This document shows positions 29,327-39,312 of a stretch of DNA of 64,000 bases, piece after piece (the first letter of the stretch is position 1; each line of letters opens with the position of its first letter). Position numbers and translations under genes: made by a program. The notes below the pieces were generated by a model. That model was not told the DNA's origin, made no database searches, and saw only the letters and a program-made list of their open reading frames with translations. This DNA comes from Ectobius pallidus (Eukaryota > Arthropoda > Insecta > Blattodea > Ectobiidae), in NCBI GenBank assembly GCA_964059195.1, contig CAXKWD010000001.1:119283751-119347750 (forward strand), written 5' to 3'.

Positions 29327-31629
29327 TTTTATAGTATAGGTCTAAAAGAAGAAAGAAAAATGCGTTAACTTTTCAGAAAAATTCGTTTTATTGAATATCG
29401 TAACTATTTTGATCTCAATAAGTATAAATTTAAATTTTGGTTCTTGAAAATTAAATATGTTTCATATAAAAATAGGTTAGGCCCACAAAACATTTAATTA
29501 TTCTTTATTTTTCTCCACTGCCCTTCACATTTTATTACAAATATTCTAATTTCTGTGAAATATATTATTTTGAGACTCTGTGACTGTTAGTCTGTGACAC
29601 CATTATTTGTGGAGAAAAAACATTCAATTTCAGTAACCAAGTGAAGGTGTACTGCTCCATACTAGTACTCAGAGAATATAAAATATAATTACAATACATG
29701 CATTATTTATTGTTTTAGGTAAACTTTTACATCTTTTTTGTCACGGACTAACAGTTTCTGTGTATTATTGGACTTCCTTACATATATTATTTACCTAATT
29801 TGACTTCTGCAATTCACCACACTATTTTTAGATAGTCATTAAAATTTGTTACATAATAATAATAAATGTTATTGTATTGGAGCCCATTTAATGAAAACAC
29901 ATTAATTTTATACAACATGTTTAGAAAATAAAATACAGTAAATATGTACTGATTAAAAACACAATTTTGATTCGGTGCAAGCCAGTTCGTGTGCTTTTAT
30001 AGCATTCTGATGCTGATCTTGTGTTGTATATTTTATATTGAGTGAATCAAGTATACAATATTATAACTACATCATTGTATTTATAATAATCTTTTACCAA
30101 AGACATTGCTCAGAAGAACATAATCTGTTGTTTTAAAAACTTTGCAGCCTCGTCTAATTCACATGGTGTTCAAAACTAGGGATCGGGAAACTATGTAAAT
30201 ATTAATGTCTTAAAATATTTGAAACTGATTTTCAATTGGTAATAATAATAAAAATGAAGTAATGTTTTCCCTCCATAATAAGTCATCTTTTGTTTTATGA
30301 TGAAAAAGAATCCTTGGAAAGCACTGCTGCCGTATCTGTTGGACTAAATTGTGAATGTCCATGTTCATAGTAAATTTGGTGTTTTCTATCAATTATCTAA
30401 TAGATTATATTTTAAGTCCAAATTTAAAATAGAAATGCATGAAATATTTATATTTTCTGAAAATTTAACTCTTTGACTTAGAGAAACTGCAATAATTTAC
30501 AATATTTATAACATTTTATTTTTTCAATCTGTGTCAATGTTATCATGGAATTGCCCAAAACTAGCTTTGCATACAAATTTTCTCCCACCTACTGCCATTA
30601 CTTTAATAGTAACAGTGAAAAATTTCCGTTTTTGTGACGGAATTACATGCCTAATGCACAGAAACTTCCAGTATTTATTAAAATACATAAAATATTTTTA
30701 AAATACATGTATAAGTGCATTTAAAGAACCTTAATGAATACCAGATACTAATTCTATGATTAATTGTTAAGTTTTTTACTTTTATTTGAAACAAAATTAT
30801 CTATGACAATGGTGGAGAAATTCAGACACGTAAGTTACTTGGTGTAAAAGAGGTTCTTCTTCCAGGAGCCCCTAACTGCACTAAATAAAATATATCTTCA
30901 AAAAACAAAATATTCCTGTGAAATATAATCCTTCCCCTACGTAAAAAAGGTTTTACTTTCTAATTACATTCATTTTTAGAAATCCATGTCCTGGTTGACT
31001 TTTTTCTGGAATTGCCCAATTATGAAATATTATGTTGGCTCTGAAAATAACTGTTTTGGTCAAGGGGATGCCTCCTATAGTAATTAGTGCAAGGGTTATT
31101 TTTGTGTAGTAATTAGTGCATATGGTTTGGTACAAGGGTTATTTTCATATTGGGGACGCTTCATATTGTAGCAATTAGTGCATAAGTTTTGGTTGTCATG
31201 AAAATGGGAATTCAGACCAATCTGAGTCTCAAGGTCAATCCCCCTAAAAGGTAGGATGGGTTATTTTCGTATTTTAGTAATGCAAAAGAGAGATTTATGT
31301 CACACACCAGCAAAGCTCCGCCCACCAGCTGCTTCCCCTTGCTTCCGAGCCTTGCAAGCGCACCCCACTACTGTGCCATACCATGCAAGGAAGCCGTGAC
31401 TGTACCCTTCCTTAATCATATAAGCATAAAAATATACAAAATCACAGTGTTACGAAAGCGACCCTTGCACCACATCAAAAGTACAGAAACTAAAATGGGA
31501 AAATGGAACATACGTCTCACCAGAGTCCCCAACTCCTACTCTCAATCCCTCCCCTAGCGGCGGCATTTGAACTACTAGCAGCGACGGTAGCGTAATCTAC
31601 CAGTAACTTGGTAAAACTGAAATGAATAA

Positions 31630-31815
31630 ATAATTTTTATCCTTTATTCTCTTCTTCTCTTCCTTTCCCATCTCCTTCCTCTCACCTCTTGAACCCTACC
31701 TACCTATTTGAGACCTATTCCTAACAGTAAATTTTGGATCAACCGGGATTCAAACTCGGGACACCTAGCATTATAGCTAGGAGTCTTAACCACGAGTGAA
31801 CGTTGGGCAGTGAAG
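31630..31815 (-). repeat. SINE family 1, minus orientation
   Basis: The head with B box GAGTTTGAATCCC is read on the minus strand from about 31815, followed by GGTAGGTAGGGTTCAAG and an AG-rich tail. It is diverged from the copies at 32444 and 32815. Confidence 0.75.
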
Positions 31816-32443
31816 GCAGCCTTTGTATATTTGAGTTATGATAGGGGGGATTTCATGAGTTCATGAGTTTTAACCCAAGAATCGGTTCTTATAATTTTGA
31901 GATAGCCTATTTTGGTAATTATGAAAAGAGTAGTGTTTGTGCAAGGGAATTTTTCTGCATCAATAAAGCCATATTTTGTTATAATATGGTATTTTTTATA
32001 ATTGTGAAATATTATGTATGGTGCAAGGGTCTTTTTTATTATGAAATATTATTTTGTCTTTATTAATTGTGAAATGTTTTGTTGGCATACATACGGCGTT
32101 TTTTATAGTTGTGAAATATTATGTTTGGTGCAAGGGAAAATTATATCTCAATTGCATGCAATAGGCTACAACTATAGTGCAGCATTACACAGCAAGCAGC
32201 AGGTAGCGGCCAGCAGGTGGTTAGGAGAAGACAGTGTAGTGGCCAGGCGGGGAAGCGGGGAGAAGACAGTATAGCGGCCAGGCGGGGAAGCGGCCGAGTG
32301 GAAGGGGGATGAGAGTGAGATGTAAAGTTCCAACAACTTGCCACTAAAATAAAATATTCCGAAAGTGACCTTTGCACCAAAACGGTTATTTCTCACATGC
32401 TATAATGCTTTCTAAACTGAAATAGATGAATTCTCCCTTCACC

Positions 32444-32640
32444 GCTCAGCAATCGCTCGTGGTGTAGTGGTTAATGCTACTGGTTACGGTGCTAGTAGTC
32501 ACGAGTTCGAATCCTGGTTGATCCAAAATATACTGTTAGGAATAGATCCCAAATAGGTAGGTAGGGCGAGGAGAAGGTGAGAGAAAGGGAGAAAGAGAGA
32601 GGAAAAGGTAGACGAAAAGGAAATAAAGAAAAAATAAATT
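32444..32640 (+). repeat. SINE family 1, plus orientation
   Basis: The A box lies in CGTGGTGTAGTGGTTAATGC and the B box is GAGTTCGAATCC. GGTAGGTAGGGCGAGG and a long AG-rich tail (GAGAAAGGGAGAAAGAGAG) follow. Confidence 0.8.
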
Positions 32641-32814
32641 TTGGGAAAAATATATATTGCGACTCACCCGAGTCCCCCACCACTACTACTCTAACGGGAC
32701 CCGCGTGGAAAGTAGGGGTTTTGGGTGGGGAGATCCTAGCAGCGGCATTAGAACTACTAGCAGAGTAGCGACGGTGGCGGCATCTAGTATGGAACTGGTG
32801 AAAGAGAAAAATAA

Positions 32815-33005
32815 TTTATTTTTCCTTTATTCTCTTCTTCTCTTTCTTTCCCGTCTCTTTCCTCTCACCTCCTCTTCACCCTACCTACCTATTCGAGACC
32901 TATCCCTAACTGTAAATTTTGGATCGACCGGGATTCGAACTCGGAACCAGTAGCGTTATAGCTAGGAGTCTTAACCCACTACGCCACGAGTGACAGTTGA
33001 GCAGT
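32815..33005 (-). repeat. SINE family 1, minus orientation
   Basis: The minus strand shows CGTGGCGTAGTGGGTTAAGA (A box) and GAGTTCGAATCCC (B box), the GGTAGGTAGGGTGAAGAGG body and an AG-rich tail. With the copy at 32444 it forms a head-to-tail inverted pair about 370 bp apart. Confidence 0.8.
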
Positions 33006-33800
33006 GAAGAAAGATTTCATATATTTGAGTTACTATAGGGGTGATTTCATGCATTCACGAGTGTTAACACAAGAATCGCTTTTTCAAATTTTGAAATGTT
33101 TTGTTTGTTACGAAAAGAGTAGTGTTGGTGCAAGGGAATTTTTCTGCATCAATTAAGCCATGTTTTATGTCATAACACGGCGTTTTTAAAAATTGGGAAA
33201 TATTATGTAAATTTCGATTTTTTATAGGCTATATCAAATCGGTGTTTAAAGATCATGGAATATGATGTTTGGTACAAGGGTATTTTTTTAATTGTTCAAC
33301 ATTTTCGTTTTATAATCGTTTTTAAAAATTGTGAAATATTATGTATGGTGCAAGGGTCTTTTGTTATTGTGATTTTTTTTCTTTCAAATCGGTGTTTAAA
33401 GATCGTGAAATATGATGTTTGGTACAAGGGTATTTTTTTAATTGTTCGACATTTTCTATAATTCGTGAAATTTGATGGAAAGGGGAGCAGGGTGAGTCAC
33501 AAACTATAAACTTGCCTAAATTTTTCCCAGTTTCACTACATTACTAGCAACGCCATCTAAGAGGAGACATTCGAAACCCTAAACCCCTCCTTCCCAGGCA
33601 GGTCCCATTAGAGTCTTGGTGGGAGGAGCATTGTGCACGGCATAAAACTATTTTTTCCCAATTAGTGCATATGGTATTTTTAGTGCCACATATGCTCTGT
33701 TACAAGGGTCTTGGGGACACTGGGTCTTGCTCTTGGGCTGGTGGCTATGGGAGCGGGGAAGCGGGACATCGCCATAGCAACGCTCAGCCGGGGTAGGTGG

Positions 33801-34084
33801 AGCTTAAGTGGCGACCTGTGAGGATGGTATTAACCCCTGTTCTTCCATTTTGCCGAAAATTTAGGCGAATTACAGTGACATTAGAACTGAGGAACTTGTC
33901 TTAGCTTTGAGCTGTTAGCCAGCAAAGGATTCGAAACACACTCAGCTGTCCTCACGAAGCTGAGAGTACTCCATTCCATCTAATAGGACCAAACTTTTAG
34001 AATTATTTAGGTTCTAAAGCGTTTAGTCACAAAACTAGCAAAAGAGGAAATAGAATGTTTTCATAAACAAACACCGGTACTTAC
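33801..34084. other. Start of intron 1 of the dehydrogenase gene
   Basis: This stretch directly follows the exon 1 donor (GTAAGT read on the minus strand at 34084-34079). Nothing else was recognised. Confidence 0.5.
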
Positions 34085-34363
34085 AAGCTCTCCAGACGTT
34101 ACGTCTCGCCGGATTTCTTCAATGGCATTTTTTGCATTATTCAAATCTCGACAGGCCATAACAACACGAGCCTTCCTACGTACCAATTCACGCACTGTTT
34201 CTTTTCCTATTCCTGAATTTGCACCTGTGACAATGAAAACTTTTCCATGCAGTGCCGATTTACTTTTGCAGTGACCCCACTGGTAAGACCTAAATTTTCG
34301 AAACAAACCAATGGCTAGCAGAAGTGGGAAAAACACAAAAACTATTCCTTTAACGACACCCAT
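34085..34363 (-). CDS. Retinol dehydrogenase-like SDR, first coding exon
   Basis: The exon encodes 93 residues from an ATG at 34363. A hydrophobic N-terminal anchor (VVKGIVFVFFPLLLAIGLF) suggests membrane attachment. It is followed by the nucleotide-binding glycine motif TGANSGIGKE and then ARVVMACRDLNNAK, which favours an NADP(H)-binding RDH11-14-type enzyme. A GTAAGT donor follows SGEL in phase 0 and joins exactly to the exon at 15661. Upstream sequence to about 34800 is probably promoter and 5' untranslated region. The family reduces retinal and other lipid aldehydes; the insect substrate is not known from sequence. Confidence 0.93.
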
Positions 34364-34777
34364 GATCTTGTTACGTATTCCCTCAATTATGTTCGAAATC
34401 GATCACTCATGGACTGCCCATCATTAATGTTAATACTGAATTAACACAACAAATCGCAATTCACCACACCCGTGGGCCGTGTTTTGTTTACCCATGTTCA
34501 CCAACAGCATAACATCAAACACTCTGCTACCAATATTTTGGGTTTGAAAACAACGCTAAAATAAACTCTGAGAATACCAGAAGTTTGGTTCAGTTCAACT
34601 TAACGAACAATGAACATACGTTTTATAAAATGATTTTGCTTTAGTATACGCCGTACCGAGTCCATCTGCATACGCAAATATAAGTGTCTAAATTCGCTAT
34701 TTAGTTTTCAAAAATAGCAATGTTGGCGCTCTCGAATCATCCATTCGTACAGGGTTTCCCAAACTTTCTGTGTCCCC
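34364..34777 (-). promoter_or_regulatory. Upstream region of the dehydrogenase gene
   Basis: This unique-looking stretch precedes the start codon and ends at the target duplication of a hAT element. It is where the promoter and 5' untranslated region should lie. No convincing TATA box or initiator could be picked out by eye. Confidence 0.3.
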
Positions 34778-34785
34778 CTTACCAT

Positions 34786-35526
34786 CAGGCCCGATGAGAG
34801 GGAGGGGCAGCCGGGGCTATAGCCCCGGGGCCCGGGCCTCAAAAGGGGGCCCGGCCGACCAGGTTTTATTTTTTACTTTCCAAATTTAGTCTAAAATAAA
34901 ATTGATTATAAGTCAATAAATAGCTTAAATTATGTTTTACGTGTTTAATTTATCTGCATTATCCTGTCGTATAACAGTGACACAGAATTAATTAGTTAAA
35001 CTGAATCGGATTACTGTTGAAGAAAAATTGCTATTTTTGAAAAAGTGGAAGCAGAAATCCTTTTGGACTCAACAGTAGGCCTCGCTGACGTTCGGCATTT
35101 AAAATCATAATTTTCAAAAGATTAAACTGGTATATACAGATAAAATTGTTCCTAATTAGAACATTTTTGTGTATTTTTCCGTTTCGTGCCAGATTTGGTC
35201 CAAAATCAATAGGCTTCGTCCCATGGGCATTATAAGTGGTATACCGGTACCAAGTTTTATGAAAATCCGATAAAGCGTATTTGAATTATCGCACTTACAG
35301 ATACACGGACAGACACACAGTCAGGCAGACAGATATTTTCCTGTCTAAGTTACCAGACAATCTCATAAAGTACGGGCACCATTCTTGCATTTAATAATTA
35401 TGTGATACCATTACATAATCTTTTTGTTGCATATATTATAAAGGGCGAGTTGGATAGTGAATTTAATATCTGAAGGGGCCCGGAAAAATTTTTACCTGGG
35501 GCCCTTGCTTTCTTTCCACGGCCCTG
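34786..35526. mobile_element. hAT-type element with perfect 8-bp duplication
   Basis: The 741-bp element starts CAGGCCCG and ends CGGCCCTG. CTTACCAT flanks it at 34778-34785 and 35527-35534. Both ends are GC-rich (runs such as CCCCGGGGCCCGGGCC), like the smaller element at 6160-6431. No transposase frame survives. It sits just upstream of the dehydrogenase gene. Confidence 0.9.
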
Positions 35527-35822
35527 CTTACCATATCGCATGTCTAGGGACCCACCGAGCCACAAAATATAATACCTAATTTATTAAACAAAATACAGAA
35601 TTTTGTGATGCTTACTTTTATTCATATAACATAGGCCTGATATTTCCTACTGGTACCCTTTAAATCTATTGGGGTAGTCCTACCGGTATATTTTATCTTC
35701 TTTCTTTCTTTATCGTAGTTTTACCTCTCCCTTTGAAAGCGACCCAAGCCGCCCAGGGTTTATCTTCTTCGTTTACAAAACTATAGGTCTACAAAACAAT
35801 GAAGCACTTTGCTGATTATTAC

Positions 35823-36989
35823 TAGGGACCAGATTTTTAGGTTTTTAAAAACACTGTTTTAGGTTTTCCATTAGGTGAAATAGTTTTTTTTAGGTTTTTT
35901 GTCCAAAATATCGTTTTTGGGTAGAATAATTGGTTTGGTGAATTTGAATGTGCTACATAGGATTGAATACATAATACTTGTAAAGTTTAACTTAACAAAA
36001 TTGAATTAAATTTGTGTAAACTTCCTTTAGTACAATATTATACAATTGAAAAAAGAAAGCATAAACAATCAAAAGAAGCAGTGAAAATAAGATTGCCTCA
36101 CATTTCCTGGTTACAGTATAGCACTAAATATATTTCAAGATTCTCAACTGTGAAATTCTTCCTGGTATCTCTTAGTTAATAGTTAATACTGTATCTAGAC
36201 ACAAACCCTTCTCAGGATTTGAATCTGATGCTTCTAATTTAGTAAGTAAAATACTTTATGGTTGGATGTTGTTAATGTGAAACTGATTATTTTCCTTTCT
36301 GCGGTTGTTACGTATGCTAACCGCACAACAGATCAACTAGGGACGAAAATGTCCCCCTTTTCTAGAAAGGTAAATAATTGTTACGTGTTTCTGGCAGGCT
36401 TGACAAAATATTACTTTGCCAATCAGTAGTGAAATTCAGGTCGTCGCCAATCCACTGCCGAAATAAATTCGACATCATTTGTTTCGGCATAATTAACACG
36501 CCTTCTTAAAACTCACAGTGTGACCACTCAGTATGAATAACAGGGCAGTAATAAAGGCAAACAAGGGCTTTAAACACAGAAATCTATATCCTTGTTCATA
36601 CACGGCAACAAGGGTTGTTTGTACGAATATTTTAAAAGGAATACGCCGGTACTCTTACACTTCCTCTCTAGATACCGTCCATCCTAGACGACAATGGGTT
36701 GAACGCTGGTAGTATTAATTTCAACCCGACAAAAATTATTGTCTCTCCGCCAAATATCGATTTCTCAACTGACAAACAGAAAAAGAAAAAAAAGTAGCCT
36801 AAAGTAGATGTTTTAGGTTTTATATCCCGTTTAGGTATATTTAGGTTTTTATACCCTATTTAGGTATTTTTAGATGCCACAGAATTAATGTGGGTGAATC
36901 CTATGGACATGATTCAAAAAAGTGTATGAGCGCTTTTTGTTTTGGAAGTAAGGAAAAAAATAGGAGAAAACCTAAGAATCCGGTCCCTA
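35823..36989. mobile_element. hAT-type element, TAGGGACC ends, perfect 8-bp duplication
   Basis: The 1167-bp element has inverted ends TAGGGACC(A/G)GATT, each followed by copies of TTAGGTTTTT. ATTATTAC is present at 35815-35822 and 36990-36997. Repeated subterminal TTAGGTTTT copies are the kind of site hAT transposases bind. No coding sequence was recognised inside. Confidence 0.9.
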
Positions 36990-37194
36990 ATTATTACAAC
37001 ACTCTAGATCTATTTTTGTACTTCATTTTGATACCGTACCAGTAAGTGTAAGGGCAGAAAAGGTAGGCTTTACCCACACAGGTGTAAAGTCAAATCTTTG
37101 TTTATCTTGAAAGAGGAGACATTTTGAAAAGACACTTATATAAAAATAAGTAGGTATAAATGTCTGTAGTTCCTGTATGTGTTTTATACTGTAT

Positions 37195-37330
37195 TTAATA
37201 ATTAAGTGTTTTATATTGCCTCCTTAATCTTTTATGATCTATGTTCAAATATGTAATTTGACTGTCCCTGTTAATGAGCATGAGCTCATTGGGACCTTTG
37301 TAAATTAAAATATAAAAAAATATATAAATT
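37195..37330 (+). repeat. LINE 3' tail with terminal hairpin
   Basis: The segment with GTCCCTGTTAATGAGCATGAG and CTCATTGGGACCTTT can fold as a hairpin and is followed by an A-rich tail (AAATTAAAATATAAAAAAAT). Related hairpin tails occur, reversed, at 54845-54990 and 58262-58520. It is a severely truncated LINE copy. Confidence 0.6.
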
Positions 37331-37943
37331 ATTGCATACAATTTCTGCTCCAGAAAAAGAAAAACAATTTTAAAATTATTTCTGTTAGGTCCAACATTTT
37401 GAGTTTATTGTAGGTATATATAAAAATTTATAATGGAAAATCCTAACTTTAATTTTATTAAAATGATCCCATCTCCCAGAAGGTTGTACTTTTTGTATCA
37501 TAATTAGTTACCGTAACTTATAATATCTAATGTATAGGCTATGTAAATTTACTGTAGGTTACATTTAGCTATATGATATGAATATTCTGAACTTCAGACA
37601 TTTTAGGACTTTTAAATTTCATTTTATCAGTTATATTGATTAAAAGAAAACCACCTTCAGCATTTCTGTTTTCAAGTGCATTTATCAGTAGCCTATTTCA
37701 AGCTGCCAAAATTTAAAGAGTAAATCTTGTTCTTCTTGGTGTCATAAACTATAAAGGTTTTCTGTAAAACTACAAAAGCCAAAATTGTGGTGAAGCAGTA
37801 AATTACTGTCTCAAACCTCACTGTTAATATGAAGTTCTGAATATGAATTGAGAATATTGTATGATTATATATGCCGGAACCTACCAATAGTGGGTTGAGA
37901 GATTAAGATAAAATTTTGTTTCAATGAATAGAGAATAAAATAA
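37331..37943. other. AT-rich stretch, nothing recognised
   Basis: No exon with a plausible acceptor could be joined to the coding exon that follows, so the 5' part of that gene remains unplaced. Confidence 0.35.
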
Positions 37944-38439
37944 TTGAAGCAATATAAACAAGAGAAGTTTTTCTGTCATGGTGACCAAGAATGTTATGAA
38001 GTAGCCACACACATCATGAATAAGGAATTAGATTCAAAATTATGCCCGGTAATCACTTCATTTCAAGCAGGGTTTTCAGATTCAAATAATGTTATAACCA
38101 AACAGAGTGGAAGTTTCCTAAAAGGAGAACTGATATTGGATTCAGAAAGAATACTTAACATCCAGCTGAAACCTAAAGGATATCAGTCTTCCATATTCCT
38201 TCCATGTCAGTATAGTAATCTAACAACCCATGCAACTCATTATTCTGAACCAATAATAAAATATGCTGATGTAAGGACGCTCAAAGACAAGCAGTTGGGA
38301 GAATTGGACTTTCCTCCTTTCAAACCAGATATACCAACAGTAAAACCCCATATGTGTTTATGGGAACAACTAAATGAAGAGGATATGCTATCTTTAAATG
38401 CTTTTGAATGTGAAAAAGAAGATATTATCCACTTCCTGG
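37944..38439 (+). CDS. Unknown gene, coding exon 1 (5' edge unresolved)
   Basis: A long open frame encodes about 165 residues of unremarkable globular composition, including LKPKGYQSSIFLPCQYS, DFPPFKPDIPTVKPHMCLW and LNAFECEKEDIIHFL. The GT donor after CTGG at 38439 leaves one base, which pairs in phase with the acceptor at 39011. The true 5' boundary is unclear: no good pyrimidine tract precedes the frame, and an internal ATG exists at about 38017. I do not recognise the protein. The lysine-rich tail in the last exon is reminiscent of some axonemal proteins, but that is only an impression. Confidence 0.65.
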
Positions 38440-38559
38440 GTATACATGAAATTTTAATTTTTGTTTATATGGAATACATGTACAACCGAAGTTAAGTGAG
38501 CTGACAAAACATCTGTGATATGGTTTTAAAACTCAGTCCTAATTTTTGTTTAGTTTGTC

Positions 38560-38825
38560 TGCTACCATTGACAGATTGTTAGTATGCCTGCCTTCCAATT
38601 TGGTACTGGCACTGGTTTGATTCCCAGTCAAGTAGACAGGCCAAATGGTCAGCATGCTGACTTCCATGGCCAATATTGATGGCTTTTGTGACAGGGGCTA
38701 CTACTTCTTTACCAAGTAGTTCCTCAGTTGGTGTCACGAGGCTGAGTACCTCAGAAAAATCTGCAGATCTGTAACCATCAACACTAACTACTAGACCATT
38801 CAAGCAGTCTTTCAAGAAATTTCCA
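38560..38825 (-). repeat. SINE family 2, minus orientation, in intron 1
   Basis: Read on the minus strand it starts near GAATGGTCTAGTAGTTAGTG and contains the shared body GGTACTCAGCCTCGTGACAC and GAACTACTTGGTAAAGAAGT. Related copies are at 45885-46150 (plus) and 56870-57080 (minus). The tRNA-like boxes are degenerate. Confidence 0.6.
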
Positions 38826-38933
38826 GGGAAATTCTGTTAGCATATCATTTGTTTTTTGTCATTGTCATTGTCCAGTTATTAATGACAAACAAAGTAGTTG
38901 ATTCTGCTCTATATGAATTTAGCAGTTGTACCA

Positions 38934-38970
38934 ATAACAATAACAATAATAATAATAATAATAATAATAA
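38934..38970. repeat. AAT/AAC microsatellite
   Basis: A run of AAT trinucleotides follows two AAC-type units. It lies in the intron just before the acceptor at 39010. Confidence 0.9.
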
Positions 38971-39010
38971 ACATAACAACAATGATAATTGTCTTTTATG
39001 ATTGTTTCAG

Positions 39011-39312
39011 CCACAAAATTTATAGGTGAAGAGCTAGAAAAAACAATTACCTATGATGAGAATAAAACATTAGAAGAAAAATCAGACGTAAATAAAAGAG
39101 AGGAAAATTTTCAGAAAATAGCAGTACCAGCGGTAAAAGAAACTACTTTATCAGATACAATAACAGTAGAATCAGAAGAAATATCCAGAGGCAATAATTT
39201 ATCAAAACAGTCAGTGGAAAAAGCACTATCAATCAAATCTGTGGAACAACAAAGTACTAATGAATCATTTGGATATAAGAACAGAATTCTACTTGAACTT
39301 CTCCATGAAGTT
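39011..39312 (+). CDS. Unknown gene, coding exon 2
   Basis: The acceptor TTGTTTCAG precedes the exon. It encodes a charged, Glu/Lys/Ser-rich segment (TKFIGEELEKTITYDENK, EEKSDVNKREENFQKIAV, ESEEISRGNNLSKQSVEKAL) ending LLELLHEV. With the carried base from exon 1 the exon is exactly 101 codons if the donor GTGAGA at 39313 is used, which leaves phase 0 and fits exon 3. An alternative donor at 39327 (GTACAT) would need a less usual acceptor. The composition suggests a disordered linker with a helix at the end. Confidence 0.65.

Larger units (their letters stand above)
28492..30556 (-). mobile_element. Element B: 2.07-kb relative of element A, nested in it
   Basis: The ends are inverted repeats starting GGGCAATTCCATG on both sides (13 bp perfect). 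The first 11 bases equal the right end of element A. AAAA lies on each side (28488-28491 and 30557-30560), consistent with a 4-bp duplication, though a homopolymer is weak proof. It carries its own motif variant, GTCACGGACTAAC, and a minus-strand protein with the same MGKT-x-AER start as element A. Confidence 0.8.
26265..31017 (-). mobile_element. Element A: 4.75-kb DNA transposon, tentatively Sola-like
   Basis: The left end reads GGGCTATACCATTTGTGACG and the right end, inverted, GGGCAATTCCAGAAAAAAG. AATT is present on both sides (26261-26264 and 31018-31021). The join of the two flanks reproduces a repeat found unfilled at 62593-62630 (CGTTTTTATAATTGTGAAAT), confirming both boundaries and a 4-bp duplication. 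It carries several copies of GTGACGGAATTAC and a minus-strand protein starting MGKTAAER. A 4-bp duplication is known for Sola-type transposons, but the assignment is inference. Element B is nested inside at 28492-30556. Confidence 0.8.
31018..33800. repeat. Composite repeat nest: GTGCAAGGG minisatellite plus SINEs
   Basis: Many diverged copies of a unit containing GTGAAATATTATGTATGGTG and CAAGGGTCTTTTTT occur at about 31.08-31.20, 31.86-32.15 and 33.1-33.5 kb. They are interleaved with three SINE-1 copies and a G-rich segment (AAAGTAGGGGTTTTGGGTGG, about 32.71 kb). The flank left of element A (26.23 kb) belongs to the same composite, so element A split it. Confidence 0.7.

Noticed and set aside
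32141..32396. Frames rich in Leu/Pro/Ser on the minus strand
   Set aside because: They translate the GGCCAGGCGGGG repeat, also present at 62.65 kb in other frames.
31863..33480. CRISPR-like array from the recurring GTGCAAGGG units
   Set aside because: Unit spacing and sequence are irregular, the modules recur elsewhere in other orders, and the setting is a eukaryotic intron.
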